Positions 1 through 12,800 of a stretch of 64,000 bases of DNA are shown here, in pieces. The position numbers and the translations under genes were made by a program. Under the pieces are notes generated by a model that made no database searches, was not told the DNA's origin, and was given only the letters and a program-made list of their open reading frames with translations. Positions within the stretch are counted from its first letter, which is position 1, and every line of letters starts with the position of its first letter. Source of the DNA: Spirodela intermedia (Eukaryota; Streptophyta; Magnoliopsida; Alismatales; Araceae); assembly GCA_902729315.2 (NCBI GenBank), contig LR746279.1, forward strand, positions 3,876,001-3,940,000. The letters run 5' to 3'.

Positions 1-2104
1 ACCGTTGGTCCCATTAAACTTTACTGAAGAGGCTACTATTGAGTCTATCTCTCCTCTCCAAATATTTAAGTTGGTCAAACTCATACGTAAGTTGAGTTTG
101 TCTTGTTGAATTCAAGGCCATATTGGGATCAAGTAGCAGTTAAATTGATTGATTTATATTACTTAGTTTGACTTATTCCCTTCAACATTTAAATCTTCAC
201 ATTTACAAGTCAATTTATTTAACCTTCTTAGATTAATAGGTGTGAGACATAGATTTTTAAAGTGGCTTGGCCCACCACTTACATCTATTTTTTAAGAATA
301 ATCAACATTCTTAGATTCCACTAAGATCAATCATTCAACCATAACTATTGATTGCCAACAACTCTAGATTTATAACTTTATAAGGACAACAACTATTTAT
401 TAAGTTCGCTCCCCTCTAGTGATTAAACAAGGATTTAATCACAAATTTATCTCACAAATAATGAGAAACTTTTCACTATGGATAGTTTTCTAGAAGATAA
501 TATTGATTGATAGTGTCCAAAAATTCAATGATGAAGATGAAGTTTGAGACAATTTTCATTATCTTGTTTTGGTCATATTACTAGCAGAGAATTGAAAGTA
601 TTATAGTTTCCAAAATGTTGAGGTAGATCAATCCATGCTTAAATAATGATCCTTAACTCAATGTTTTCCTATAGTTTGATCAGCTAGCTAAGACATTAAT
701 TTATCACGAGATTTTCTATTCAAAAGCTCAATGGGAGGGCTGAGGTCATAAGAAAGATAGAGATGAACGTTTTAAAATAATTAGCCATTAGAAAGATATA
801 GTATTTATAAGGAAATCATGTAAGAAAATCTTTTTGGATTTTAACGATTTTGTCTAGTTTTCTTAAAATAAACATAAATTTAAATGGACAGGAAACCAAT
901 AGGGAAAGTTTACTAAGAGTTTCTATATCCTCAAGATAAGATAAAATAGATAAGTGGTTCCGTTAAGTTGTAACATCCATATCCAAATTGTGTTGATTCA
1001 AATCAATAAAATAATGATACCATATTGTGTACACAAAATTTGATTATGCATGTCTTATTAAAAAAATAATTCAGCTATAAAAGCTAATATGAATCATCTC
1101 AAATAAAATGTCATCATCAAATATATATTCACTCACGATCTCAATATATAAAATCACTTCTTTAGTCAATCATAATATTTAAAATTAATTTATAAAAGGT
1201 AATAATTAATACTCAGAAATTATGTATGACATAATTAATATCTTGAATTAAATTGATTAATTTGATATCAAAACCTTTTGAGACTCATGTTGTAATATCA
1301 TTACTTCATGATAAATTGGTTAGGCTTTCATACTCATATTTTGTTTCATAAATTTCATTTAAATTTTCTAATCATTTCTTGTCTTACTATGGCAGTTTTT
1401 TTACATATTAGTAATTTCTATAATAGTTGAAAAAATAATTTCATGTAATGAAATTAATCAGCTGAATAAATTTTAAAATCATAAGTTATGAATGTAAATT
1501 AATTTTTTTTGAAAAACTTTTTTAAAATTCTATTTATACATTCTTATATTTAACATCATATCAAGCATATTTAGAATTAACCATAATTCCATCTTTTAAT
1601 TGATCTAATAATTATTTATCATCATCAAAGCATCATATATTTAATACTCAAACACATCTACAAGATATATTTGTGCTCTCAAAAACATCTATATAATTTG
1701 CCCTAGCATGTATAACTAATATAATTTGCCCTTTAATGGCATATCTCATCTCAAGTATCCCCTCAAGTAAATTCCCCCACTTACTGATGTATTAAAAGAT
1801 AATGTATGGTGAGTGGTCATGGTAGACACATTTGACACACTTCTATATAATGACACTTAGTCTTTTGTGACTTGTCATCCTAACATAAATGCAAATTGAT
1901 CTTTTGATTAAAATCTAAAATTGATGGATTCATTGAGTAGCACAAGGCACAACTCATATTTAAGGGTTTCTAACATTAATTAAGGATTGACTCTTAATAA
2001 AATTCAAACCAATTATAAAGATCACTAGTGTAAGTCTTCTCCTTGCAGTTATAATTAGCTGTAGATGGTTTATACAACAATGTTATGCATTTAATGTCAT
2101 TTAT
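1..2104. other. AT-rich intergenic DNA, no gene recognised
   Basis: No open frame longer than about 60 codons and no protein resemblance was seen on either strand. The composition is strongly AT-rich, like the copia-bearing stretches nearby. It is probably decayed repeat DNA belonging to, or nested with, the reverse transcriptase remnant that follows, but no terminal repeats could be picked out. Confidence 0.5.
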
Positions 2105-2570
2105 GATCATCTTGAGCAATCAATGTTTATGGAGCAACCAACATATGTTGTTGATCCTCTCTTTCCCCATCATATATGTCTTCTTCATAAATCTTTATAT
2201 GGCATATGTCAAGTTCCCATTGCATGATTCATATGACTAAATTTTTGGCCCTAGAAACTTAGTTTATATGATTCAAAGACATATCCATCTTTATTTTATT
2301 GTCAATCAAACAACTCACAACTAGTCATTCTAATATGTGTGGATGATATTTTTTTTATAGACTTAAATGCAAGGGACACTAATATTCTCATCACATCATT
2401 AAGTGTTGATTTTATAATTTGTAATTTTGACAAGGTTAAGTAATATTTAGAAATTAATCCACAAGATTATTTTGATGGTTGTGTTCTCTCTTAGTTGAAA
2501 TATATTATAAATCTACTTTTACAAACCAAAACAGATCATTTCAACTCGAACTCAAGTTTCATGTGAATTA
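2105..2570 (+). mobile_element. Decayed Ty1/copia reverse transcriptase fragment
   Basis: One frame, the one starting with ATG at 2129, reads through a recognisable copia reverse transcriptase core. It begins MEQPTYVVDPLFPHH, continues CLLHKSLYG and DSKTYPSLF, and reaches the active-site block ICVDDIFF, with CVDD at 2336-2347. In the family these correspond to the conserved MEQPxGFxxP, C-L-KSLYGLKQxPRxW and YVDD segments. The frame is kept throughout but is broken by several stop codons (in the stretch after KSLYG, and after the YVDD block), so it cannot code for an enzyme. No gag, integrase or long terminal repeats were found around it, so this looks like a fragment. It differs in sequence from the copia remnant at 9858-13030 and is probably from another lineage. 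Confidence 0.75.
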
Positions 2571-4980
2571 TTTTTCCTATAAAAGTATCGTGAGTGTTCT
2601 TGAACACCTCATTGCCTCTTGTTTAAATATTATTTTTATTGTTAGTTGGACCTTGTAATATATAGACTAGTCCCAATCAAAGTATTATATCATGTTAAAC
2701 AAAAATCAGATATATTGTCACAATATTATATTATGGATCACTCCCAATCAAATAAATTATAATCTTTGATCACTCCAAAATGTTGTAATTAAGGATTATC
2801 AAAAAAAAAATTTATAATGTTCAAATGGTTTTCTAATGATACTAATAAGTATAGTTTAAAGAGTATTCGAGTCAAACCATAAAGATTTGTCTAAATTAAG
2901 GTGAGATTTAACTTTTGAATAAGGTTGAATTTTTGATGAAAAATGAGATGAAGAGATAGAAGAGAGTTGACTTGGACACATTAAAGGAGGAATAGATGAA
3001 TCTTCTTTTAATGATTTTTCAGTCACCAAGATAAGAGAAATCAGGTGAGAAAACAAATGGTGAAATATGGGATGATTGTGAATTCTTTAATCTTAATATA
3101 TGTAAATAAAAACTCTATTTTTTTTAGCTTTTCTTCTGTCACCTAATAAATTAATAGAAAGACTAAAGTAGATTAATCTACTCCTAAACTATTTTCTAAC
3201 TTCTCCTTATCCCTCTTTACTTCCAATGGATGCTTAACTTTGATGAATCAAAGAAGCAAAAAAATATGGAAGGAGAAGGATCAAAAGAAGGATCTAAAAT
3301 ATCTTAATCTACACTACCTTGCTCACTCTTAGGAATGTGATCAATCTTTGATAAATCAAGAGATTCATATACATCAAGAGAAGCAAGAGAAGGGTAGAAG
3401 GGTTGGATTCTATCATAGAATCAACTTAGTGTCACTCTAAGGATCAAATAATCAAATCCTTACTTACTCCTCAATTAGATTAACTCTTTCTCACCAAGAG
3501 AGTCTTAAGAAAAAAAAAATATAATAAGAAAACAAAACTCAATCATTCAAAATAAAATATAATAAAAAATAAAAGAATCAAATACATCAAAGATGACTTC
3601 TCTATGTCATTTGGAGGGCTCAAAAGGATCCCTCCTTGGAGTTCCTAAATTAACTTAAGAAGTGAAGTTCGTGGAGATCTCCTCTTCTCTCTCTTGGGCA
3701 CCCCTCTCTTATGAATGGAATGGCCTTCTCTCCCCTGTAGATGGATCTTTATTCTCCCTTTGGCTGTGCCTATTCTCAGCCCTTGGATCATGAGAGAGAG
3801 TACACAACCCTTGAATTAGATTTCTCTCTCTAAGGGCAGCCTAAAGGAGGTGGGTGGCTGCTAAGGTGTCTCCTCACCTTCCTTCACCCTAGGACTTATC
3901 TCATCCCTCGGATTGGGCTGATTGAGAGGCTGAGATAGTCTCAAAGGTTGTTTAATGAGGGAGAGGGGCATGGCTGTCCAGTTGGCCAATGGGCCTAATA
4001 TGACCTGAAACATAACATTAAAATAAAGCCCATTACCCCTTAAACAAATAAATATAATAAATTAGGCATAAGGGAGAAATCAACATGGTAAATCTAAATT
4101 CATTTATACATGAGTTGACTTAGGGCTTGAGAGATTCATAATAAATCATGAAAATCATATAGATTATGTTTTATAATGTAAATAATCATGGGTCAAAGCA
4201 CTGATTCGGATTTAATAAAAAATCCAGAAAAAAAAGCCTTTAGAATATTGATTTAAACTTGAAATAAATCTTAGAATACTCAGAAAATTTCAAAATATCT
4301 CTAAAAATCAGAAAAAATACTTTGATCGTATTAAATTATTATAAAATATTTAAATTATAATTTAGACATTAGATGACATTTTATTTATAATTATTATTCA
4401 AGTGAATCATATAAAAAAATAAATATTCATCCTATAGAAAATATGAAAAATTCACGAAATTAAGCATGTATTTAGAACATTCATCATAAATTATGCTTCA
4501 ATTATTTTATGTATATTTAAATGTCATTTTGTATAAAATTAAGCATTAATTGTTCAAATTATGTGCATAGTTAACATGTGGAATTCACATGTTATCAATT
4601 TTTAGTCTCCAACTTCATACGTAGTAATTATACAAATGGGGAGAAATCTATTAGCCATTGGTGGTCCACTTGTGGTCCATTAGTAATTACCTTTTATTCC
4701 TTTGTTGCAACCTCATTTCCTAGTATCCAAGAAACAAGTCACAATGACTCAATCTAACATTGCGGCCATAATCTCTCTACTAATTAGGTTTTCAACACAC
4801 AAACAAGTGACATTGAATCAACCTCTAATATCCGTCATTTGAACAAAAGACCAAGTAATATATATTCTTGGAAAAGGTCCCAAAGAGTTATTTTCTACAA
4901 AGGGCTATGGACTATTTCAAGCAGTTCTATGTAGATTTTCATGCAAGGAAACATGAAGCACCTTTAAGAGCACCTTTGTA
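2571..4980. other. Intergenic DNA, no gene recognised
   Basis: AT-rich with short open frames only. The part at about 3600-4010 is less AT-rich and contains stretches such as repeated CTCTCT and GGGCC-type words. It could be a retrotransposon terminal repeat, but no partner copy was found. The rest shows no structure I can name. Confidence 0.45.
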
Positions 4981-5142
4981 AATGATGAAATCATGGAGTT
5001 ACTTCTCGCTTCTCCTATGCACTCGAGCAAGCCAGGTGGCTTCTCGTCTCCCTACTCCTTCCATCTCCGCAGCTGGGTATCTCAGCCCACGTCTTGGGCG
5101 CTGTTGCCTAGCTCGGCTCCCGACAGACAGTCTTCTCTTCTT

Positions 5143-5168
5143 TCTCTCTCTCTCTCTCTCTATAAATA
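5143..5168 (+). promoter_or_regulatory. CT tract followed by a TATA box, candidate core promoter
   Basis: A (CT)n run at 5143-5160 passes directly into TATAAATA at 5161-5168, which matches the plant TATA consensus. It lies about 300 bases upstream of the start codon at 5463, at the left edge of the GC-rich island. If it is used, the leader would be about 270 bases and would contain an upstream ATG at 5224 that opens a 61-codon frame ending at 5409, before the main start. Promoter use is inferred from sequence only. Confidence 0.45.
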
Positions 5169-5359
5169 CATATATCTCTCTTTCTCTCCAAGGGGAAGGA
5201 AACACTGCGGCGCACGGCTCGGAATGTCTTTTATGGGGAGGACGGTCCTCTCGTCGTTGTCGCCGGCGAAGTGTGGAAACGAGGGCGGCGTCGAAGCTCG
5301 GTCCTTTGACTGCCCAACTGGCTGGCCGCATATTTCAACGTGTGAAATTTCTACATTCC

Positions 5360-5361
<2 letters not shown>

Positions 5362-5403
<42 letters not shown>
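5362..5403. repeat. (TC)n microsatellite in the presumed 5' leader
   Basis: About 21 uninterrupted TC units lie 60 bases before the start codon at 5463. Pyrimidine tracts of this kind are common in plant 5' leaders and core promoters. The same arrangement recurs before the SPP and DnaJ genes in this window. Confidence 0.9.
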
Positions 5404-5408
<5 letters not shown>

Positions 5409-5462
5409 ACTACCAGCCGGGTTGGTATTTATTTCTGGTCTTGCTCAGGAAGGCTTCCCAAG

Positions 5463-5861
5463 ATGGGAGGAGAAGCCGGAGAGGACTCTCCTTCTCCTTC
5501 TCCTTCTCCTTCTCCTTCTCCTTCTGCTTCTTCCGCGCTGATGGAGAAAGGAGCAGACGGAGCAGCTATGGAGGATGGGGGGAGGGTGAGGAGCTTCCGG
5601 ATGGAGGGCTACGGCAACCGGAGAGCCTTCCTGAGGAGCTACCCGCTGCAGGCAGCGGCGGAGGACGATGGCGGAGGGCGGCGGCGGCGGCGGCGGCGGT
5701 GGCGGAGGGCTAGGCTGGGTACGAAGATAGAGAGCTTCAGGCGGAGGGCGGCGGCGGCGCTACTCTTGCGGCTGAGGAAGCTCAAGAACAGGGTCGTCTT
5801 CTTCTTCCTGGCCTCCTGCCGCCCTCCAATCACCCAACAGCAGCCTCCTCGCTGCTGCTAA
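5463..5861 (+). CDS. Small basic plant protein of unknown function
   Basis: An intronless 132-residue frame from ATG 5463 to TAA 5859-5861, sitting in a GC-rich island with a TATA box upstream. Residues 9-21 are an alternating Ser-Pro run encoded by a (CCTTCT)n hexamer repeat. Residues 43-63 read RSFRMEGYGNRR followed by AFLRSYPLQ. I remember a similar RSFR-x-E-x-Y ... RR-x-FLRSYPL signature in small uncharacterised plant proteins, but could not check this. Residues 73-84 are almost all Arg and could be a nuclear localisation or RNA-binding patch. A second basic stretch with a hydrophobic segment (VVFFFLASC) follows at 110-120. No enzyme domain is visible. The high GC and repeat content make spurious long frames likely here: other frames on both strands are also open. 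The choice of this frame therefore rests on the signature, the start position and the codon pattern. Function is unknown. Confidence 0.55.
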   Translation: MGGEAGEDSPSPSPSPSPSPSASSALMEKGADGAAMEDGGRVRSFRMEGYGNRRAFLRSYPLQAAAEDDGGGRRRRRRRWRRARLGTKIESFRRRAAAALLLRLRKLKNRVVFFFLASCRPPITQQQPPRCC

Positions 5862-5864
5862 TGG

Positions 5865-5905
5865 CCCTTCCCTTCCCTTCCCTTCCCTTCCCTTCCCTTC
5901 CCTTC

Positions 5906-5945
<40 letters not shown>
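5865..5945. repeat. (CCCTT)n followed by (TC)n compound microsatellite
   Basis: About nine CCCTT pentamers (5865-5910) run directly into about 18 TC units (5910-5945), starting four bases after the stop codon of the small gene. They would lie in its 3' untranslated region. Confidence 0.9.
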
Positions 5946-5948
<3 letters not shown>

Positions 5949-6204
5949 CTTCTTAAACTCCATTTCGATTTCGCTGTACTGTGAATGCGTCAGAAACGCC
6001 ATCTCCATTTTGATCCAACGTATCTCTATATGCAGAGAGCCCTAGGTTGCTCTCTGCTGTTGGGCCATGATGTTGCCTGCCTGCAATCGTGAGCAGCGGG
6101 GATCGGCGGCGCCGCCTGATGAGACCCGGGGGGCATCGCCGCAGCGGGGGGGCATCTCGGCCATAAATGAAGCTGGGCCGGGAGCATCTCGCTCTCTCTT
6201 GTTA

Positions 6205-6205
<1 letters not shown>

Positions 6206-6259
<54 letters not shown>
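6206..6259. repeat. (CT)n microsatellite
   Basis: About 27 CT units near the right edge of the GC-rich island. The surrounding short open frames on both strands are products of the repeat and are not called as genes. Confidence 0.9.
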
Positions 6260-6261
<2 letters not shown>

Positions 6262-6289
6262 ATGTTGACTGCTCGCATTGAAGCCCATT

Positions 6290-9200
6290 GAAGGCGGAGC
6301 AGCTTCTTAAAAATGGGTCACCCTTTTTAGGCGGGTATTACAAAATCCGGGGGAATTTTCTGAATATTGTACACGTAATCCTGCACAAATGTGTCCGCCC
6401 CTCCATGACAATAAGTGATAGCAGAAATGGGTCGGGGTACCCCGGTCTTTTCACTTAAAAACCAGTATATGTGGAGCCACCTCCACCCAAATAACCATAC
6501 CACACTCGACGAAATTTTCACTTTCCTACAATGCATAAGGAAAATAAAAATATAAAGTGGAACTATCGATATAAAGTTTGTTTTTTAAAAATCCAAAGCT
6601 TCATATGATGATATGTATTTATCTATCTTGGTCTTGTCTCAACTTTGCCAAATTCAAAAGATAATTAAATAAAACAAATTTAGAATCTCCCAACTTGATG
6701 ATGACAAAATCTGAATCAAAAAGTCTGGGACAGAAGATGATGCTATTTTTAATGTGTATAAAACATTCACATTTAAATTTTTAGAAGCAATCTCAAAGTT
6801 ATTTCCCTTATTAGTTTCATGCATCAACTTTGGGAATAAATATTTGCAGAAAATGGGGATTTCCCTAAACATTTAAAATGATGGAAAAAAATATGACCGT
6901 TAAATTTAAGTGAAAGCAATAATAATATAAATTAAAGCATGATTAATTAACTCATAAGACATAATTACTTGTTCAATCATGTTAAATATTAAGTGAATTT
7001 TGGGATGAATATTCTAAAAGCAATAAGTTTTGGCTATAAAAAGGTTAAGTATACTCAAAATCTTCCCAAATTATTTGACAACTATTAAAGCATAACCATG
7101 TCTAATTTTTATAGAATTGTATGTTTGCGTGATGTTTCTATAATATCACCACTGATTCAAGATCAATTGATTCAAAAAATTGAGTTGTCTCAAATAGTTT
7201 GTGAAACTTTAAACCAGATTGATTGATCATGAAGCAGTCCAATCAAAAATGTTATCTTCTTAGTCTATCCTAGTACTTAAATTACTTCCCTTTTCTTCCT
7301 ATGTGAATCTAAAATCTTGGTTGAGGATTCTCCTACTGTCAAGTCTCAATATTTCTTGACTTGTAAACTCATATGTTTGGTTGATAGATCTCTTGATGTC
7401 AAGTCACTTTTTTTCTTGATGTTGGGACAAATAGTTGGTTCGTGCTTTTTCCTTTCCTCTAGTGGATTAGAGGTGAGATAAAAACCCATAGTTGTTGGCT
7501 AACAATCAATTAGTTCATCTTCTTCTAAGAACATCATTTATTCTTACCAGCCAAAATGTTGGTTCAATCAATTTTAAGGGCTTGAGCAACCCCAATTGTA
7601 TGACCTTTTACTAATTATCCCACAATTATGTAGGTTAGATGGGAGAAATTATCTTATCTATGTTGGAGCATTAAATGTTTCATGTTTCACGATGAGAAAT
7701 AATTAAAAGATCAATTTATGCTTAATTTTGAATATACTTGACATATCATTAAACATGAAAGTATTTAAATATAATTTTAAATAATTCTAATTAATGTCCA
7801 AATGCTAATTCACTAAATATGTTCATAAATGATAATGTTGAATTCACTTATTTACTTAATTTTATTATGTGATGCTATTTTTTTACATTATTATGAAAAA
7901 AAATAAAAAATTACATAAATTATCATATTAAAAAATAAGAAATGAATAAGGACACCAAAATTAATAATAAGTTATGAAACAAAAAAAGAGTATGACAACT
8001 GACTCAATCGACCATATACTCATGATATTACATCATAAGTTTTAAGGTCGTGGTATCAAATGAATTGATTGAATTCATATGATTTTTTTGCTATATAGAT
8101 TTTTTAAATAATATAATTATATTTTCAAAATTAATTTAAACATTATGGCTCATAAAAATGATAATTTTCTAAAAAATATTGTGACAGAATATGAATATTT
8201 AATGATTATTTTTTATTTGAGGTGAATTGAATTAGCTTTGACTATTAAATCATTACTTTAATAAGATATGTCATCAGTTTTGTGTTCACAATATCATATT
8301 GTTATCAAATTTTTGAGAACTAGAATGATTCAGATATGATAATATCTATATTGGTTTTTTCTTAAGGATATTTGAATACTTTTTGGACTTGTCTTTTTTG
8401 TTTCTCCACCATTTGAATTTTTGTTCTCTATAGGGAAAAATAGACAATAGAAGATGGTAGAAATCTGAAAATATTTTTATACTTAATTTCTCTATAAATA
8501 CCACGTCTTTCCAATGACTAAAGTATTCAAAACAATCATGTCTATATCTTTTATGATCCCAAGTCCTCTATTAAGTTATTTTATAAATTTTTGAACAAAA
8601 TTGAGAGATCTTCTTTCCTAGTCAAATTGCATGTAAATAGACAACTAGAGTTGTTCTCAAGTACTGAAAGTTTCTCCTTGACCTGAATCAAGCAATAATA
8701 TCATTCACCTTTGAGCAACATTGTTACAAGAAGAGGACACCAAAGATTTGAGTTGTAACCATTGTCTTGTTCATCACAATTATGGAATCACTCAAAGTTA
8801 TTATTCAAAAACATTCTATGGTGAAAAAGTTTATTATTTTTTGTGATATAAGTATGTGATTAGTCTTCTTTAATCACTTGATAGAGTTCAACCTATTAAT
8901 TATTTATTAGCTTTCTGGAATTATGAATCTAGAAGATAATTTCTAAGAGAAATTAAAAGGGAGAGAAACTAGTAATTAGTGGTCTTGCTCGAATGTCAAT
9001 CTTAATGAAACCCAAGAACTATGATTGCTCTTGGAGAGTGAACATAGTAGTGGTGAAATACTATAAAAATCATTTAGTCTCATACATATTAATGTACAAA
9101 GATATATTAATACTTGTAAGGAGAATATTGGAATTAGAGGAAATAGTTGACTGATTTTAGGATTATACATTGATCAGTTGAACCCCTCCTACTCTTCCTC

Positions 9201-9857
9201 TAAGTGGGGTCTTAGAAAGGGAAGGAAAGATTAGACACTTCCTAGGTGTAGGATCCAAACAAAAAAATGCTTCTTTTAAAATGTGGGACATAGAATACTC
9301 CAAAATTATGACTTGGTTATAAATAACATGATAATACAAATTAGTAACACATGTATGTTCTTAGCTACAACGAATGACATATTGAAAAACATCTAATAAA
9401 CTTATTCATAAGCCAGAGATATAACCCCAATATATGAAGTGAGGATGAAGATGATATCGATCCATCAAGGAAATAAGTTTGTAACAAAGTAAAACCATTT
9501 GAAAATATTATGACAAGAATATAAATACTACAAGACCAATTCATATAAGAGATCCTCAAGATGCAATAATATAAGTTATGAATTTCTAGTTGGACTCAAC
9601 CTTGAATTTGATCAAAGTGAGGTCTTAAATCTTTGGTTGTGAAAATTTACCACATTTTAATGAGACGATGATATTTTCCTAAAGGTCAAGAGAGCTAAAG
9701 GAGTGTGATGCTTGCCTCTCAATGCATGGAGAACACTACATGTGTTAGAGGTGATAGAAATTTAGCTACAAATATGAAGAAATTTAAAATTGAGACCAAC
9801 TCCACCCCAATTGGACAATCAAGGGATTAGAGTCATGACCATATGAATATCATATTG
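6290..9857. other. AT-rich intergenic DNA, no gene recognised
   Basis: No frame above about 80 codons and no family resemblance found. The right-hand part (from about 8900) is probably the 5' side of the copia remnant that follows, since it precedes the gag zinc knuckle, but its own sequence is too decayed to read. No terminal repeat was identified. Confidence 0.45.
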
Positions 9858-12800
9858 TGCATTTGTTGTAAATAATTATGCCATACTCATGAAAAGTGTT
9901 GGAAGCTTCATGAAAAATCCCAACATCAAGAGTAGAGTCAAAAGGGAGCACAACCCAGTATGCATTGGCCTAGCATATGCTATAGTCACACAACAAAAAG
10001 AAATAACATCACTATTATAGAGTTATCTCATCTAAAAGGAGGTTTGATAAGGCACAATCATCTCTAGTCTCAAGTTCTCTTGCACAATTAAGTGTCCATT
10101 TGTTGTTGAATTAAATGTCTCACACACTATTTTTCATGCTATTTGGAACATGAATTTAATACCTATTAAGTCAATTGATCACAATTTTTTTCCTATATAC
10201 TCCCCTTACCCTACTAAGACAAAAATAGCCACAATTGAGGGATCTTTAACCATGGTAGTAGGCATAAGGAATACTTTTGTTACTCCCTCACCTTAAGAAA
10301 GGTTCCTCATGTTCTTAGATTTATTATAAATTATGTATATTAATAAACTAATTGCATATTTACACTAAAAAGTTTTATTCTATTATAATTTGTGTGTTAT
10401 ATGATTGGGAAACGAGTAGGATGAGTGAGCAAGAGAGATATGAACCCTACTATTTGAAGTACTAAGTCAATTAAATGTTCCAAAGGAAAATTATTTTTTA
10501 AATTCAAATAATCTAATTCCAAAAAAAATTAGCCTCACCATATTCAACTTGGACATTTATCTTCAGAACTATCAAAACTCTATTTCTTTGTTTCAGAGTT
10601 CGTGTTGAATATTTTCATTGTGATGCATCATAATTTATTTATTACGAACATGTGACTTTTCTTGTTAAGTAGAGATAGTATTACAATAGGTAGAATCAAT
10701 CCTTAAGACTTAGTTAAACACCCAATCAATTTGACCTTTGGCCTTGACACCGCAAGTCTAGATTTTTTCATTTCTTCATTCACTAGAGTTAGTAGCTGCT
10801 GAATTATTCAAATTGCTTCCTTGATTCTTCTTATATTGTCTCCTCTTCACTTCATTCACTAGAGTTAGTAGCTACTAAATTATTTAATCCTCACTCCCTA
10901 TGGATTAACTTGGAGTCATCCTAGTTACCTAGTAGTTAGCCAGAGTCTAGTTATATACATTTCTTTGATTAAATAATATCCTTGGACCAAATGACACCCA
11001 AGAAAAGTTTTACTTATTAGTGTGGTTCTGATATTTGGGTGTGTAGTGTTGCATGTTCCTAACTAGCACAATGACAAATTGGATCCTAGGGCATTAAATG
11101 CCTTTTTTATTATATATTCTCAAACTCAAAAGATATATAAATGCTACCATGTTCCATAAAAAGGGTCTTTATTTTAATTGATGTAACCTCCAATGAAGAA
11201 GAATTTCATTTTATTCCACATTATCTTCATAGAAGAAACAAATTGATGAAGATAAGGACGAATTTTTTTTACTCCTTATTTCTTTACATGTATCAACTCC
11301 CATACCTTTTCTTTGATCAATTGGCTACATATGTATGAGTGTCTAACCTCATTACTGACTCTCTAAAAATATGAGAGTGACAAAGTGTATTCATGGAAGA
11401 AGATGGATGTATCAAAAATCTATGCAAGTCCAAGAACCTCAATCATATACTAGAAATGAGGTGCTAACTTATCCTTGATCAATTTCACTTGAAATTAAAT
11501 TTCATACTAGTAATGAAATGATGATCTACCCATTACCATTAAGAAATGACTTAGAAATTTACCAAAGGACTTGCATATCATCTTACACATTTACGGTTAT
11601 ATGAATGTCTTTCACCATATTATAAACTTTCCATGTTAATTTAAACACTATTACCATCCCTACCTTGTATATGAGGCTTTATCAAATAAAAAATCAAAAT
11701 AAATTATGAATGAAGAGATAAATGCTTTGGAGAATAATGAAACATGAGAATTGATGAGACTACCAACATGAAAAAATTTATCAACTATAAATGGGTCTAT
11801 ATAGTAAAATATCAGCCAAATGGATCTATAAAGAGAGGAAGACTATATTAGTTACCAAAGGGTACAACCAAACCTATGGGTTGATTACCAAGAGACATTT
11901 ACTCTTATGACAAAAATGAATATTCTTAGATTTTTTTTTTTCATTATCATCTAATTATGGCTATGATCTAATTTAGTTTAACATTAAAAACTTGCACACA
12001 AATAGTTAGAAAATGAAATCTATATGAAAGCTTCACCTAGATATGCTAGACATTTGATTCCCAATAGAATGTGTAAATTGAAGAAAATTGGATATGATAT
12101 CAAATGTTCATCACATGTTTGGATTGGCAAGTTTAGAAAAACATTGATTAGAATGAGATATAGACAAAGTAAGGGAGTCACTACACTATACATATCTTTT
12201 GAAAACATAATTGTGAGTAGGAATGATGTAAAAGAAAACAAAATATCTAAGTTAGTATCTAGTTAAAGAATTTCAAACCAAAACATTATGAAAGCTGAAA
12301 TATTTTCTAAGATTTGGAGTGCTCACTTAAGGAATGCCATTTTCATTTCTTAATAGAAGTATATCATGTACTTTATCAAGGAAACATACAAATTTGTATG
12401 CAAATAAATTATTCCAATTGATCTAAATATCAAATTTGATGAAGTAGAGGAAAATGTTGCTATAGATAAAGACATCAATGATCAATTTATTTATCTCATT
12501 TATGAGTAAAGATAATGAATGTAGTGACCATGATTTTTGTCAATTTATGTATAATTCAAAACAAATATGTCTCCATGTATATCAATGAATACTATATTAT
12601 ATCAGAGAAATACTAAAGAAATAGAATATTGATACTTGAAGTCTATAGTGATATCAATTTTGCAAGGCCTATAGTAGATATGAGGTTAGCTTCTGAATAT
12701 TATGCTTTCCTGAATAGAAGTATAATCATATAAAGAAAAAAGAAGCATATTGTTGTAAAAAGATTAAGTGCAGAAGCAAAATCCAAGACATAACTTAAGG

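Noticed and set aside
300-430. Weak similarity between this stretch and the reverse complement of about 7440-7560 (CCAACAACT context)
   Set aside because: Shared words are short and AT-rich; not enough to claim a repeat pair without an alignment.
4982-5713. A 243-codon open frame on the + strand, overlapping the small gene in another frame
   Set aside because: It consists largely of translated CT and CCTTCT repeats, starts before the TATA box and has no protein resemblance.
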